Source of the DNA: Immersiella caudata
Lineage: Eukaryota > Ascomycota > Sordariomycetes > Sordariales > Lasiosphaeriaceae
Length of the DNA: 64,000 nt
Reading direction: 5' to 3'
Assembly: GCA_030512335.1 (NCBI GenBank)
Contig: JAULSU010000001.1
Span: 8,122,001 to 8,186,000 of the forward strand
In this document: piece after piece, positions 23,879-33,537 of the stretch
Numbering within the stretch: position 1 is the stretch's first letter
Layout of the letters: each line of letters opens with the position of its first letter
Translations under genes and position numbers: made by a program
The notes under the pieces: model-generated
Database searches by the model: none
Told to the model about the DNA's origin: nothing
Seen by the model: the letters and a program-made list of their open reading frames with translations, nothing else

Positions 23879-24423
23879 CTACGTCACCGTACCCCAAATC
23901 GCTGGGTCAGGCTCAAACTCTCCATCACCCTCACCAACAACCACCGTCTCCTGTTCCACAGATAACTTCTCAAGCCCCCTCTCCATATCAAGCACCTCGT
24001 CCCAGGTGTAGCACCCCCGATAATCCACTTCGTTTTGCTCATGCCGAAAAATGAACCCTCCACCCAAAATGAATCTTCGCAATACCCCACACACCCCGGA
24101 CATACTTCTCAGCACCAGCTTGCTGTCGACATTTCACTGATATTAGAGCTAAAGCGCAGGAAATACCCGCAGCGCTCAGGATCCGCGGGCACCTTAGGGC
24201 ACTCCCCGACCATGAAGATGATCCATTTTTTCTTTGACGGTTTAGCGTCGGGGTCGTTCGGAAGCTGGAGGACTTTTCCGTCGGGGCGATGGGATTGGGT
24301 GTCGTGGGTTTTGGAGTATGCAGCGATGACTTCGTCGAGGAATTCGCCGCAGGCGAGTCCCGTTCTCCTCGGTGGGCTCCAGGGGTGGGGAGATGTCGAA
24401 GCCGCAGCTGTAGCGGTAGGTCA
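23879..24423 (-). pseudogene. Broken gene of an uncharacterised fungal family
   Basis: The minus strand reads MTYRYSCGFDISPPLEPTEE, then changes frame to CGEFLDEVIAAYSKTHD and continues through KKKWIIFMVGECPKVP and CGYFLRFSS to a stop. Another frame gives EKYVRGVWGIAKIHFGWRVH. After one extra T, a third frame gives RHEQNEVDYRGCYTWDEVLD and runs to a stop at 23879. The pieces follow one another without gaps, so this was one protein of about 180 residues. It now carries at least three frameshifts. The upstream sequence has a good intron end (TACTGACC, then TTCAG) just before the ATG, suggesting a leader intron. I recognise the pattern as a small fungal family of unknown function, without further detail. 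Confidence 0.7.
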
Positions 24424-24922
24424 TGCTGAAGATTGGTGGTCAGTAGTGTTGGGGGAAGAGGTGGTGGATTTGTCAGGCAAGGTTGGGTGCAGATGCTTCG
24501 GAAACGGTCCTACATCCAAGGAAAGCGAGAGAGAGAGAGGTAGAGGGGGAGACTGGATTGTTACAAGCTTTTCATTTGGAATTGCTTGATACCCAACCTA
24601 AGGTAGCTATATATCCCGTATTTCCAGTCATTTTTCGGGCGTTCAGTCATCGTTAGGATGTCTTCCAAACTTCTCATGTATGTTGACTACATCAGGTCTC
24701 CTCAACGGCACATGCCAAACCGCAGTCCTCTACTTATGATGGCGTTTAACATGACAGCTCAAGAACACAAGATTCAATCAAATAATACACATGTAGTCCA
24801 TGGATGAAATAGGTGGTGTATCTTGTCTAGTATGTTTCCCTAACGAAAAGCTGGCTCTTGATGATTCAAAACACATCAGGCAGTACAATACACACGCGTC
24901 CCCCCTATCCCAAGGCGCCAGA
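24424..24922. other. Spacer between two pseudogenes
   Basis: About 500 nt. The left end holds the probable leader intron and promoter of the minus-strand broken gene. The rest is AT-richer, with no frame of interest. It is also the 3' flank of the CorA-like pseudogene. Confidence 0.4.
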
Positions 24923-26609
24923 TCACATCGACTCCCAATCTTCAACCGAGTGCTCATATATCAAGCCTGACTGCCTCCCATTATGGATCCGAGCAAATCG
25001 AAGATAAGCAGACCAAATACAAAACACCAATACCGTCAGTCCAACGCTCACCCCTGTATACACTCCCCAGCTAATCTGCTGATCTAGCTGGAAAATACCC
25101 GTGCTCCATATGGCCTGGGATGTAATTAGTAATGCTCGAGCGTGGGGGTGAGAGCGATCAACGTACGGCGACCAAAGAGGCGGGCAGGAACGTAAGAGTG
25201 AGGATGGTGATAGTCCTCATGACCGTGCTATCATATGCTGCCCTTTTCGCAATAACGGCGGAGGTGGTCGCAGTCCTGTTGTTAGTGTTGCTATCTTCGT
25301 GGCCGATGTGGCTCTACACCTACAGCATGTTAAAGCCATCTGCGCAAAGTCTCGAGAAATGAGACGGGCTTACCACGTTGACCTGGATTTGATGCCTCTC
25401 TATCACCTCTTGCGCCTTGTCCTGAGCGGACTCCAGTCTTGAAATGAAGAACTCGGTATGTTCGAAGAGCATCTTTTCGTGAGACTTCTTGGTTTTGGGC
25501 AGTCCAAGACCGCCCCTGAGCTCCTCGACAGCCGTAGTTGCTTCCACACAAAACGTACCAAGTCGCAGCAAGAACTTGAGGACAATCACCAGGTGTGATA
25601 GCTGTATCTGAGAACCGTGAAGTTGCTTCAGTCTAGCCACCGGCTTCTTGAGTCTTCTGATATCTTCGGGCCTCACATGCATCCTCCACCCATCAGGGAC
25701 CATACCCGTCACTGTCTCGATCTCGCTTATCTGGCGCCTCAGGCCGTCCAGCCAGGCCCAATAACGATCTAGTCTCTCATCGAGGACAAATGCGAGGAGG
25801 TATAGGGGGCTCTGCTTCAGTAGGCCGCTCCCTGAGATAATTCGCCGGTGGAGGAACTCGGCAGTCGTCTTGTCACGCGCAGAGACAAAGAACATCGAGG
25901 ACATATCCTCGATGTTTATCTTGGCAATGACGGTAATGGACTAGCTGTTTCGGGGGACCCTTAGGAGAAGCACTTGCCACAGTAAACAGGTCAGCAGGGC
26001 ATCACCACAAGTCGGAAGAAAGAACAAACCAATAGCCTCTGGCTTGTCATTTTCCTCGTTGAACACGGTATAGCGAGACAGATGGAACATCTCCTCGGTG
26101 AAGACATGCGAGGCGTATGGGGTCATTCCGAAGCTGTCCAAAACCGAACGCAAGCACTCGGGGCGCATGTGAAGCCGATGTACGGCGGGATCGCCAACTG
26201 TTGTTCTGCTCAAAGTAAACGATTAGTTCCAAGGTTTAAAAGAAACATACAACGGGGCAATAGGAGAACCTTCATGAACACTTACACAGCTACCAGTTTC
26301 GGCGACGCAGAATCGGGGCTTGGGGGATTGAATCGCTCTAGCAAGACGAGCCTAGCGGCATGCTCGCTTTCTTCTAACCACAAATTATGTCTCTCATCAT
26401 TGAAAGGCTCTGCGTTGGTCCAGATTTTGAGCTGGCATGCTGACTTGGTCGACCAGCGGAGACTTTCAATCCGTCGTCTCACGTCCTCTGCGTCCATCGC
26501 GATGTGGTCGTCGGGATACACGCTTGGGGGATAGTGCGCGTAGAGAAAAGCCGGATGAACAAGGTGCTGTGAAAATATCTGCTACTTCCTGCGCGGTTTG
26601 GTTCGGCAT
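24923..26609 (-). pseudogene. Broken CorA-like membrane protein gene
   Basis: On the minus strand a CorA-type protein can be followed over several exons. It begins near MPNQTAQEVADIFTAP, continues through MDAEDVRRRIESLRWSTK, IEDMSSMFFVSARDKTTAEF and HTEFFISRLESAQDKAQEV. It ends with two membrane segments (RTITILTLTFLPASLVA / ISWGVYTGVSVGLTVLVFCI) and a tail stopping at 24923. The introns are 26206-26285, 25314-25373 and 25115-25166. Two lesions are visible. A one-base insertion near 26528 separates the N terminus from VYPDDHIAMDAED. An in-frame TAG lies at 25941-25943, between VPRNS and SITVIAKINIED, where no workable intron removes it. CorA proteins are magnesium channels, and fungal CorA-like proteins of this class mostly have no known function. 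Confidence 0.75.
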
Positions 26610-26994
26610 CACGCAAATGACGCAGTTCGGGGTAAGAGATTGTGGGAGCCCCGATGACCTGCAGCTGGAGACCTTGAGATCCAATTTTGATTGGCGGCTG
26701 AGAGGTATGGGAAGGGGGGCGGGTGTGGGCTGCTCGGTTGGGGTTTCTACTCAAGGTTAGCTGATCTGGTTGGTGGGAGCCTATCTACGGCTGAGACAGA
26801 CATCAGATATAAAATGGAAGGCACGCCCACGCCAGCGACCTTTTCTCCAGCTGGACTCGACAGGGAAAATCCTTCACACCTTCAAAAACCCATCTTTTCA
26901 ATCCTGCGGAAACCATGGCAAAACTTTCGAAATCGTCTGCGACCGGCTGGACACCGAATCTAGAGCTCCTCGCCTCCATGAGTCGATTCCAGAG
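26610..26994. other. Spacer between divergent genes of the island
   Basis: 385 nt between the minus-strand CorA-like pseudogene and the plus-strand membrane-protein gene. An ATG with perfect context (ACCATGGC) near 26913 opens a 58-codon frame that ends before the main coding frame. It may be an upstream ORF or a lost first exon. Confidence 0.4.
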
Positions 26995-28285
26995 ATGGGG
27001 GCTTTCATTGGCCGCCGTGGCAGGGCTCCGGCGGAAGAAGCAATTCATGCGGTCCCGGACATGGCACAAAGTTTCCCGGGTCGCACTTTAGGCCCTTTCC
27101 CCCCGCCAATGCCTGAATTCAACAATTTTCAAAGCCTCCAGCTTTCGAATGCGCTCTGCCGACCCCCAGCATCTCATGAGCCTGCTGAATTCAGTTCCCC
27201 CATCCAGGAGTTTCACCCAGGCTCAACGGAGCCAATCCACGGCTACCAGCCAGACCGTCCAACTGAACCTCAAACTTATGGACTTGTCCCTGTGCCACGC
27301 GAACTACCAGTTGCTGATAGGGTCAATAATGGCGCTTCAGATTCTGCCTTTGGACAAGCTGTGCCAGCGGAGCCTCTACCTACTCCCCCGCTGATGGTCG
27401 CCGGAAACTCATCAGCTCCACCGAGCCCAACCTTACCTGCCGCTCAGGGCTCGGCTCTCCCAACTCTAGAGCCAGCTCTAGAGGGCAAAGGGAACCCTAA
27501 TTCAAGCGTAGCAGTCAAGGAAGCCACTGAAAACTCTGATCAGTACGACACCTCGCGACCGCTCTGCTCACTGCACCTGTTGTGTTACCGGTCAGGAGGA
27601 AGGCCGCCTTGTCGAGGTCAATTGATTACGGCTCTGAAGTCAAGATTCCCAGACGAGCAATCGTATGAAGCCCTGGTCAAGGAGCACGTTGAATATATTG
27701 TGACGGACGAGAAACTTTTCGAGCAGATGAGACATGTTTACGAGACCAAGATGTGCGGCTTCTTCCGACAATACCTCTCTCTCAAATCTCTCCGTTCCCT
27801 TCGTCTACTATCCGTAAGTCTCTTCCCTCCACCTCATCCCACATCAACCGCCTAACATCTCCCAGTTCACCCCAACAACCCGCCCTACCCAAGTCCTACT
27901 CGACGATCTCGTCCTCCAGGAAGTGATGTACGCATACAATCACCCCAGCAAGATCTCCTCAGGAACCCAATGGGTCGAATGGGTCTTCCGCCTCCGAGAA
28001 GCAGACAAGCGTCACGCAATCGAATTCGTTGAGCATTGGAACGGTACCAGGATTGCAATTGCCGGGACCATCCCCTGGGCAAGCTCTTGCATGGTGGGCA
28101 TCCTCTGGACGTCTCTTGGGGGTGATGCCCAGACGGCGTTTACGGTTGCGGGTTTCATTTTGTCGTCGTTGTCTTGTGAGTCTGCCCATCTAACAAAAAA
28201 CTGCTGTTCTTGAGTCAAGATTCTGACAGGATGCGGGAAAGTCATGTTGGCGCTGCTTGCCGTAGTCAGCAGCATTGAATCTTGA
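26995..28285 (+). CDS. Fungal membrane protein of unknown function, 390 aa
   Basis: Three exons, 26995-27813, 27866-28175 and 28242-28285. The introns are 52 and 66 nt, the second with CTGAC branch and GGGAAAG acceptor. The coding sum closes exactly. The first 190 residues are proline-rich and disordered. A conserved-looking part starts at SLHLLCYRSGGRPPCRGQLI and continues through MRHVYETKMCGFFRQYLSLK, VMYAYNHPSKISSGTQWVEW and FVEHWNGTRIAIAGTIPW. It ends in two hydrophobic segments (TIPWASSCMVGILW and FTVAGFILSSLSFMLALLAVVSSI). Proteins of this shape recur in Sordariomycete genomes, but I know of no function. The neighbour downstream is a broken small membrane protein, possibly a former partner. 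The start is uncertain: 26995 is the first in-frame ATG. Confidence 0.75.
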
Positions 28286-28904
28286 CACCAACAGTACGTG
28301 TCAGCATTTTTCAAGCAGGTTCCAAGTTTGTTTCACCACCACCCTGACGACCACCAATGCTTATATTCAGGTGACTCGTCAACACATTTGATCCGTTCAA
28401 TTCAGGCCCGGCTCAGCTTTGGATAATATCTGCCCATTGAACAGCACAACCTCCCGTGGAAAGTTGCAATTTGAACCGAAGGACCCAAAAACGGGGCAAG
28501 CACCAAGAACTTTATGGACAGTTTTATCCTGCCTTCTGCTTGAGAATACTTATTATCAGAAACGTTTCACACTGGAATCCGTGGAACAAAAGGTGTTACA
28601 ACTGCTCGATTGAGTTGCTAGTATGGTCCTCTCAAGCCGGCGCTGACAAGGGCAGGGGCAGGGGAGCACGCACTCCGTCCTGCAGGGAGAGACCCAACCA
28701 AGACTTTAGTGGCGGTCAGTGTACAACTACCTAACCAAATGTCAAGCCGCAAAGAAACCACCGCCACCTATCGGGCGATCACATCGTCACGCTTCTTGAT
28801 CCTTTCGTTTCTCCATTCGTGACTAACCAAAAGGAAGAAAGCGACGAACAACCCGGCACGCCCTTCTCACCCACGCCTTGAGCGTCGAAAACTCCTCGCT
28901 AAGG
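28286..28904. other. Spacer within the accessory island
   Basis: 619 nt between the intact membrane-protein gene and its broken neighbour. I see only short frames without protein character. The last 150 nt probably held the promoter of the broken gene. Confidence 0.4.
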
Positions 28905-29867
28905 ATGGAGGATAGCCCCCTTTCAATCACCGCCAGAATTACTGGCATTCTTACTTTCATCGTGGCAATATGCGCGTTTATATACGTTCGCTACAATACT
29001 TTGCAGAATGGCAACATGGAAATGCTTAATATTCTGGATTCGGTCACGGCCACCATTGAAGAGACCCGGATGGTCGCGCAAGGAAAGCCACACGGAGAGC
29101 CTAGATACGAGTCCGAATCCTGCCCGCAGCTCAGACAGCCTGAGCACACTTTTGAATCCGGGCTGCGGGAAAAGCTTGTCGAGGATCTTTAAACGACTGA
29201 ACTCACCATCCTTACCTTCTTTAAGAAGGCTTATGCACCAGTCTCGCAAGTATGCAGTCAAATTTGCAACCTGATGGCAATACCAGTGCGACGTGGCAAG
29301 ACTTGACGCGATTGCTTGAAACCGTGCAAGAGCCGAACCCGCTCAGACGACGACTCTTTACAGCAATTCGCCCATTGCAAGACTACCTCCGAGTGATGGA
29401 TGTACTCGGCAGCTCCTTCCCTGCAGTGGCTATGGCTTTGTCGGCCGTGGGCTTAGTCTTGTCTTTTGGGACGACCCGGACGATGATGCGTTGGTACATG
29501 GTACGGGAGGGTCTTGGAGCAGGTTAAGCGAAGAGAGATTATTCGATCGCGGCTGTTGTACCACCCGGTCGCCGCTTCAAATTCGGAAGTTTATACTCCG
29601 CTTCATCGAGTTGAACAAGCTGAACCGAAGAATTCTAGATTGATTCAACGCTTGGAAAAGGCAACTAGGACTCACGCGGATGAACTGAGCCATCTTAAAC
29701 ACCTCGCAACACAGACGAACACTTTAATACGTGAAATTTACCACAATAGAGAAGAGATTAGGCCTGTCTTCGAAGGGGCACATCAGCATGGAAGAACTGG
29801 CGAGCGCGAAACCACTGAAGCTGAGACCATCCAGGGAGGGATACCGCTAGCCACCAACGCTGTCTAA
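28905..29867 (+). pseudogene. Broken membrane/coiled-coil protein gene
   Basis: The frame starts at 28905 with MEDSPLSITARITG, then a membrane segment (GILTFIVAICAFIYV) and RYNTLQNGNMEMLNILDSV, to a TAA at 29190. After this stop the same frame goes on as TTELTILTFFKKAYAPVSQ, so the stop is a nonsense mutation. A second frame (from about 29280) gives TWQDLTRLLETVQEPNPLRR and a hydrophobic stretch (SSFPAVAMALSAVGLVLSFG), ending RWYMVRE. An extra G in a G run near 29510 shifts to a third frame, VLEQVKRREIIRSRLLYHPV, which ends in a long charged helix and a stop at 29865. It was one protein of about 310 residues. The family looks fungal-specific and uncharacterised. Confidence 0.7.
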
Positions 29868-30396
29868 ACCCAAAGCTGTTTTGAGAGTAGGAAAATGTTT
29901 GTCGGGGGTTCCAGGCGGTTTGGCAAAAGTAAAAGTTACCACTGCGAACAGGTGAAAGGCTTTTCAGTTATGTTCATAGTACAGCAAATAGGTTCTCGCA
30001 CCTTGGTTTCAGTCCTCGTGACTTCACCGCCATTTTTAGACTTGTGGCAACCTTAGCCAAGGCAACCCAGAATTGTGACCCCCTGGCTCAGTCTGAATCA
30101 GGCCAAGGTGACAACGACTTCGTTCCGAAGAAGGAAAGGGAAATCCATGGTGTCCATCTTAAGCTCACTGACAATAACATCAGACGGAGTCGTGACGCTT
30201 GGCATCATGACTGTTTCGCGTCGGCATGGCTTGAGGTCGCCAAGGGCAGATGAAGGCAATTTGGCTATAAAAGAGGCAGCATTTGACCGAAAAACATGGG
30301 TTCAGAGCAGTACCTCAGATCAACGCTCCCAGAACGAACCAAGCTCCCAATCGAGACAACTCCAAACAAACCCACTACAAACCAACTCGAGTCACT
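29868..30396. other. Intergenic region and promoter of the small secreted-protein gene
   Basis: No gene seen in the first 390 nt. The last 130 nt carries a TATA box and an A/C-rich leader typical of fungal genes coding for abundant secreted proteins. Confidence 0.4.
30266..30272 (+). promoter_or_regulatory. TATA box of the small secreted-protein gene
   Basis: GGCTATAAAAGAGG, 125-131 nt upstream of the ATG at 30397. The distance and the A/C-rich stretch between them fit a TATA promoter with a leader of roughly 90-100 nt. Confidence 0.6.
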
Positions 30397-30896
30397 ATGA
30401 AGCTTCTCTCCACCATCATCCTCTTCGTCTCCGCAGCCTCCACAGTCCTCCTTAGTACGTCTATACACCCCCCTTTACCCCTGAACACCAACACTAACAC
30501 CAACTTCAACCCCAGTTCCCTGACAAGCCCACACAGGCATCTCCATCCCTCCAACCGCACACACCGGCAGCATCAGCAAAGACCAAAGATCTACCCCCTC
30601 CGGATCCGCTGGTTCCGACCAATCCATAGCACCCTCCAGCACCAGCGGTAGCCCCGACCAGAGCGGCAAGTACATCACGCAGGGTATCAAAGGCGTCATT
30701 CAGGGGATCCAGGGGAATATTGGTAGGAGCATCTTGAACTTGAAACTCGACCGTTCTCAGGGCGAATGCCACGCCCGAGGAGGTTGCTCAGGCGGTCGTG
30801 GGGTTTTTCGTCAATAGTCTCGAGAATGGGAGGGAGTACGAGTCCCGTGAACAAGCTGACGTCCTCGGGTTGGCTAGGTGCCTACTTCAGGGGTAA
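30397..30896 (+). CDS. Small secreted protein, model uncertain
   Basis: The ATG at 30397 opens a signal peptide (MKLLSTIILFVSAASTVLLS). The first intron, 30455-30536, has a GTACGT donor, a CTGACA branch and a CACACAG acceptor. It is followed by a Ser/Pro/Thr-rich stretch. The C terminus, read from the 3' end, is clearly coding: NATPEEVAQAVVGFFVNSLE, then REYESREQADVLGLARCLLQ, with a stop at 30894. Joining the two needs either a second intron, 30670-30760 (weak GTACAT donor; total 108 aa, frame closes), or one extra G in the GGG at 30760-30762. The second option keeps the coding-looking stretch YITQGIKGVIQGIQGNI. Without either, the protein ends at 30817 with 112 aa. There are few cysteines. 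A role as a secreted effector is only a guess. Confidence 0.55.
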
Positions 30897-31209
30897 GAAT
30901 TCCGTTGTCTTTCAGCTTAGGTTCCTTTGAAGTTCATGATCATAATACTATTATTGTCTAGCTCTTTCAGTAAAGAACTGTTCGCTGACAGTGATCAAGC
31001 TGAAAGATGTTCGTTCGTGCCTATCCAAGTATCAAGAGCCATGCTGAGCATCAGGACCAGGTCAAAACAAAGTTCGCTGCTCAATGCTGTGTACCACATC
31101 CCTCTCAGTACGCCAGTTCTCGTGTATCCCTCCCTTGTATCCCCATGTATTCCGTTCTCCCCATATACCCGCGCCCAAAACCATGCTTGTATAGTTCAAT
31201 GCCCCCAAA
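30897..31209. other. Convergent 3' intergenic region
   Basis: 313 nt between the stop of the small secreted-protein gene (plus) and the stop of the ATP-grasp gene (minus). I see no gene or repeat in it; it should hold both 3' ends. Confidence 0.4.
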
Positions 31210-32895
31210 CTAAAACGTAACCTCCTCCGTCGCATCCCTCACCCTCCCCATCTGCCTCTGCAACTCCTTCTCACCCTCCCCGCCTACCACCACATCTGCA
31301 ATACTATCCTTCACCTCTGGATCCTCATACCAGCTCAGAATGATCATTTTGCCTGACTCAAACTCCTTCTTCCGCTTCTCAATGAAATCCCTCCTCGTGC
31401 CCTTGACTGTCACCGAGAAACTACTCGCGCAGCTCAACCCCCTGCTCGCAAAATGCCCCTTTAGCAACGGCAACGAAAGCGACCCCGACGTCCGCACGTT
31501 CAGATCAACAATGTGATACGCCGTCTGCTCCCCCGTATGACTATCCGTCTGCCCCGGTGTCTCCGTCTCTAGAATATCGATCCCCACCGGGCCATAGTAC
31601 CCGTGCTGCGCAACCCACTTCGCCGTCCTCTCCATCAGCGGCTTGAACTTCTCGTACAGCCCCTCCTGATGCTCGTAATTAATTGTGCTTCCAATCCACG
31701 CATTACTCTCATCAATCATCTGCTCCGATGCCGCCAGGAATATTGCCTCTCCTTCCTCCGTCACCACAAACGTAAGCCCGTAATCCCCAATCGGATCCTT
31801 CACCAAGTCGCTGATGATAATACTCCCTGGCTTGAGGTGATGATTCGCCGCCGTCACCTGCGAAAGCAACTTCCGCAACGCCCCCTCTTCACTCTCCATA
31901 CCCCTCAACAACTCCGCCTTCTCTTCCTCCGTCGTAACAACCCACGTCCCCGCGCCCCCAAACGTCTGCTGATTCTTCACCACGAACGGGACCTCCCTCT
32001 TCCGTATCGCACCCACCACCCGTTCCATCTGCTCCCTTATCCAAACTCCCCTGTTCCCGGTACACCCCCCCGGAATAACCACCAACTCCCCTCCCCCCTC
32101 CCCTTCTTTACCCCCCGGCATCACACAAATCTCACAACACTCCCCCTTTTCCCCTCCAAATCCCACCGCCTCCACAATCTCCGCCCTCGGCGTCGGCAAC
32201 CCCGAAAGCGCCAACGCCGCCTTCGAATTCAAATACCAATGCGTCTCCAAGTCATGCGTAAGCGGATACTTCTTTAACCCATCCAGTACAATCTTGTACG
32301 CAATCTTGTCAATACCGTATTCCTTTATCGGTATACTCCCCGGCCCGGGGCAGAATACCAGCTCCGGCCTCTGAGACGGGTCGAGAACGGAGATGGTCGC
32401 TTCCGCTTCACGACGGTCGTGCTCGATTGTCTCGGGGGAGGTATCGACGTTGAATAATATGACGGGTGCCCGACCGGCGATGAATGCGTCGCGCTGGGGA
32501 ATCAGGCTGAGGTATTTCGTGGCGAGGGATTTTTGCAGGGTGATGTTGGATGGGGTTAGGTGCTGGCGAGGGATGGTGTTGAAGGGGCTGTCTTGGTAGA
32601 GGTATTTTGTGTTGCGGGGGAAGTTGGGGGAGAGGTCGAGGGCGGAGTTGACGCCGCAGAAGACAAGGCCGAGACGGCGGTTGGCGTTGCGAGGGGAGGC
32701 GAGGCGGTAGAGCTCTGCGAGGGTGGTGTCGAGGTGGATGGTGGGGAGTTTGATGTCGGGGACGATGGAGCCCATGGCGGCGGTGTTTTGGTTGCGGGTG
32801 AATTTAACAAGTGGGCGGCTGGAAAGTGCGGAGGAGAGTCTTTGAAATTTGTCGACACTTGCAGTATTTACTCGGGCTCTGCTGAAGTTCAACAT
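31210..32895 (-). CDS. ATP-grasp domain protein (solid-state-culture type)
   Basis: An intronless minus-strand gene, 561 aa. It has the layout of the fungal ATP-grasp proteins known as solid-state-culture-specific. The N-terminal alpha/beta part contains LGLVFCGVNSALDLSPNFPR and PELVFCPGPGSIPIKEYGID. The ATP-grasp fold follows: EVPFVVKNQQTFGGAGTWVV (the nucleotide-binding lysine and glycine-rich loop), GSIIISDLVKDPIGDYGLTF, and metal-binding-type residues in YYGPVGIDILET and HIVDLNVRTSGSLSLPLLKG. ATP-grasp enzymes join a carboxylate to an amine or thiol with ATP; the substrate here is not known. The first 40 residues are basic and Ser-rich without acids up to FTR, a possible mitochondrial presequence. 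A second start (MGSIVPD, residue 41) would remove it. Confidence 0.88.
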   Translation of the reverse strand: MLNFSRARVNTASVDKFQRLSSALSSRPLVKFTRNQNTAAMGSIVPDIKLPTIHLDTTLAELYRLASPRNANRRLGLVFCGVNSALDLSPNFPRNTKYLYQDSPFNTIPRQHLTPSNITLQKSLATKYLSLIPQRDAFIAGRAPVILFNVDTSPETIEHDRREAEATISVLDPSQRPELVFCPGPGSIPIKEYGIDKIAYKIVLDGLKKYPLTHDLETHWYLNSKAALALSGLPTPRAEIVEAVGFGGEKGECCEICVMPGGKEGEGGGELVVIPGGCTGNRGVWIREQMERVVGAIRKREVPFVVKNQQTFGGAGTWVVTTEEEKAELLRGMESEEGALRKLLSQVTAANHHLKPGSIIISDLVKDPIGDYGLTFVVTEEGEAIFLAASEQMIDESNAWIGSTINYEHQEGLYEKFKPLMERTAKWVAQHGYYGPVGIDILETETPGQTDSHTGEQTAYHIVDLNVRTSGSLSLPLLKGHFASRGLSCASSFSVTVKGTRRDFIEKRKKEFESGKMIILSWYEDPEVKDSIADVVVGGEGEKELQRQMGRVRDATEEVTF

Positions 32896-33537
32896 TTTGG
32901 GGGAATCGGCGCGAGACCGCGGTAAGGTTATTGGGAGCTGAGTTTAAGGCGGTACACAGGCCAACGTCATTGGAAAGAAGAGGCGCAGAATCGACCCAAG
33001 AGTCTGGGCTTGCGCAGATCCATTTTCTGTTTGCTGCCAGCGAACGGGTCCGTAGGGCGTTGTGTGAGGTACCTACACGGCTAGTGGGCCCCCAGCAGGC
33101 CAGCGAAAGGCGAGACAATGACATCATCAGGAGCAGCCTCGGGAGAAATTGTGGTTGGTTTGGCTCAAAGCCCCGAACTATCGGGTCACCTAGCCAATCG
33201 TCAAATCGGCATGACTTTGATGTTGACGTATTTGGCGGGCGACAAATTCGCAGATGCTGTCAGAGGAGCTTGGAGACGTCTACACGTGAGACACGAGCGG
33301 CTCTGCCATCCGAACACCGCTAAGTTGAACATCTGCTCCCAGGTGCACCAACTTTATCCGCGTGTTGGCTCTCGAAGACCCGCACGCCGTGACGCAAAAT
33401 GATACAAACTCAGATTGAGTTGTTTAATGCTGCGCTCCCCGAAGGACCGCGATTGCAAATGCTTCCAATTTCTCTCATGCTTCCCAATGCCAAACAAATA
33501 TGTACTAGCCTCTTCCCAACCAAGATCAAACCGGTTG
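32896..33537. other. Promoter region of the ATP-grasp gene
   Basis: 642 nt between the ATP-grasp start and the mcp1 stop, both on the minus strand. No gene seen. It should contain the ATP-grasp promoter and the mcp1 3' end. Confidence 0.4.
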
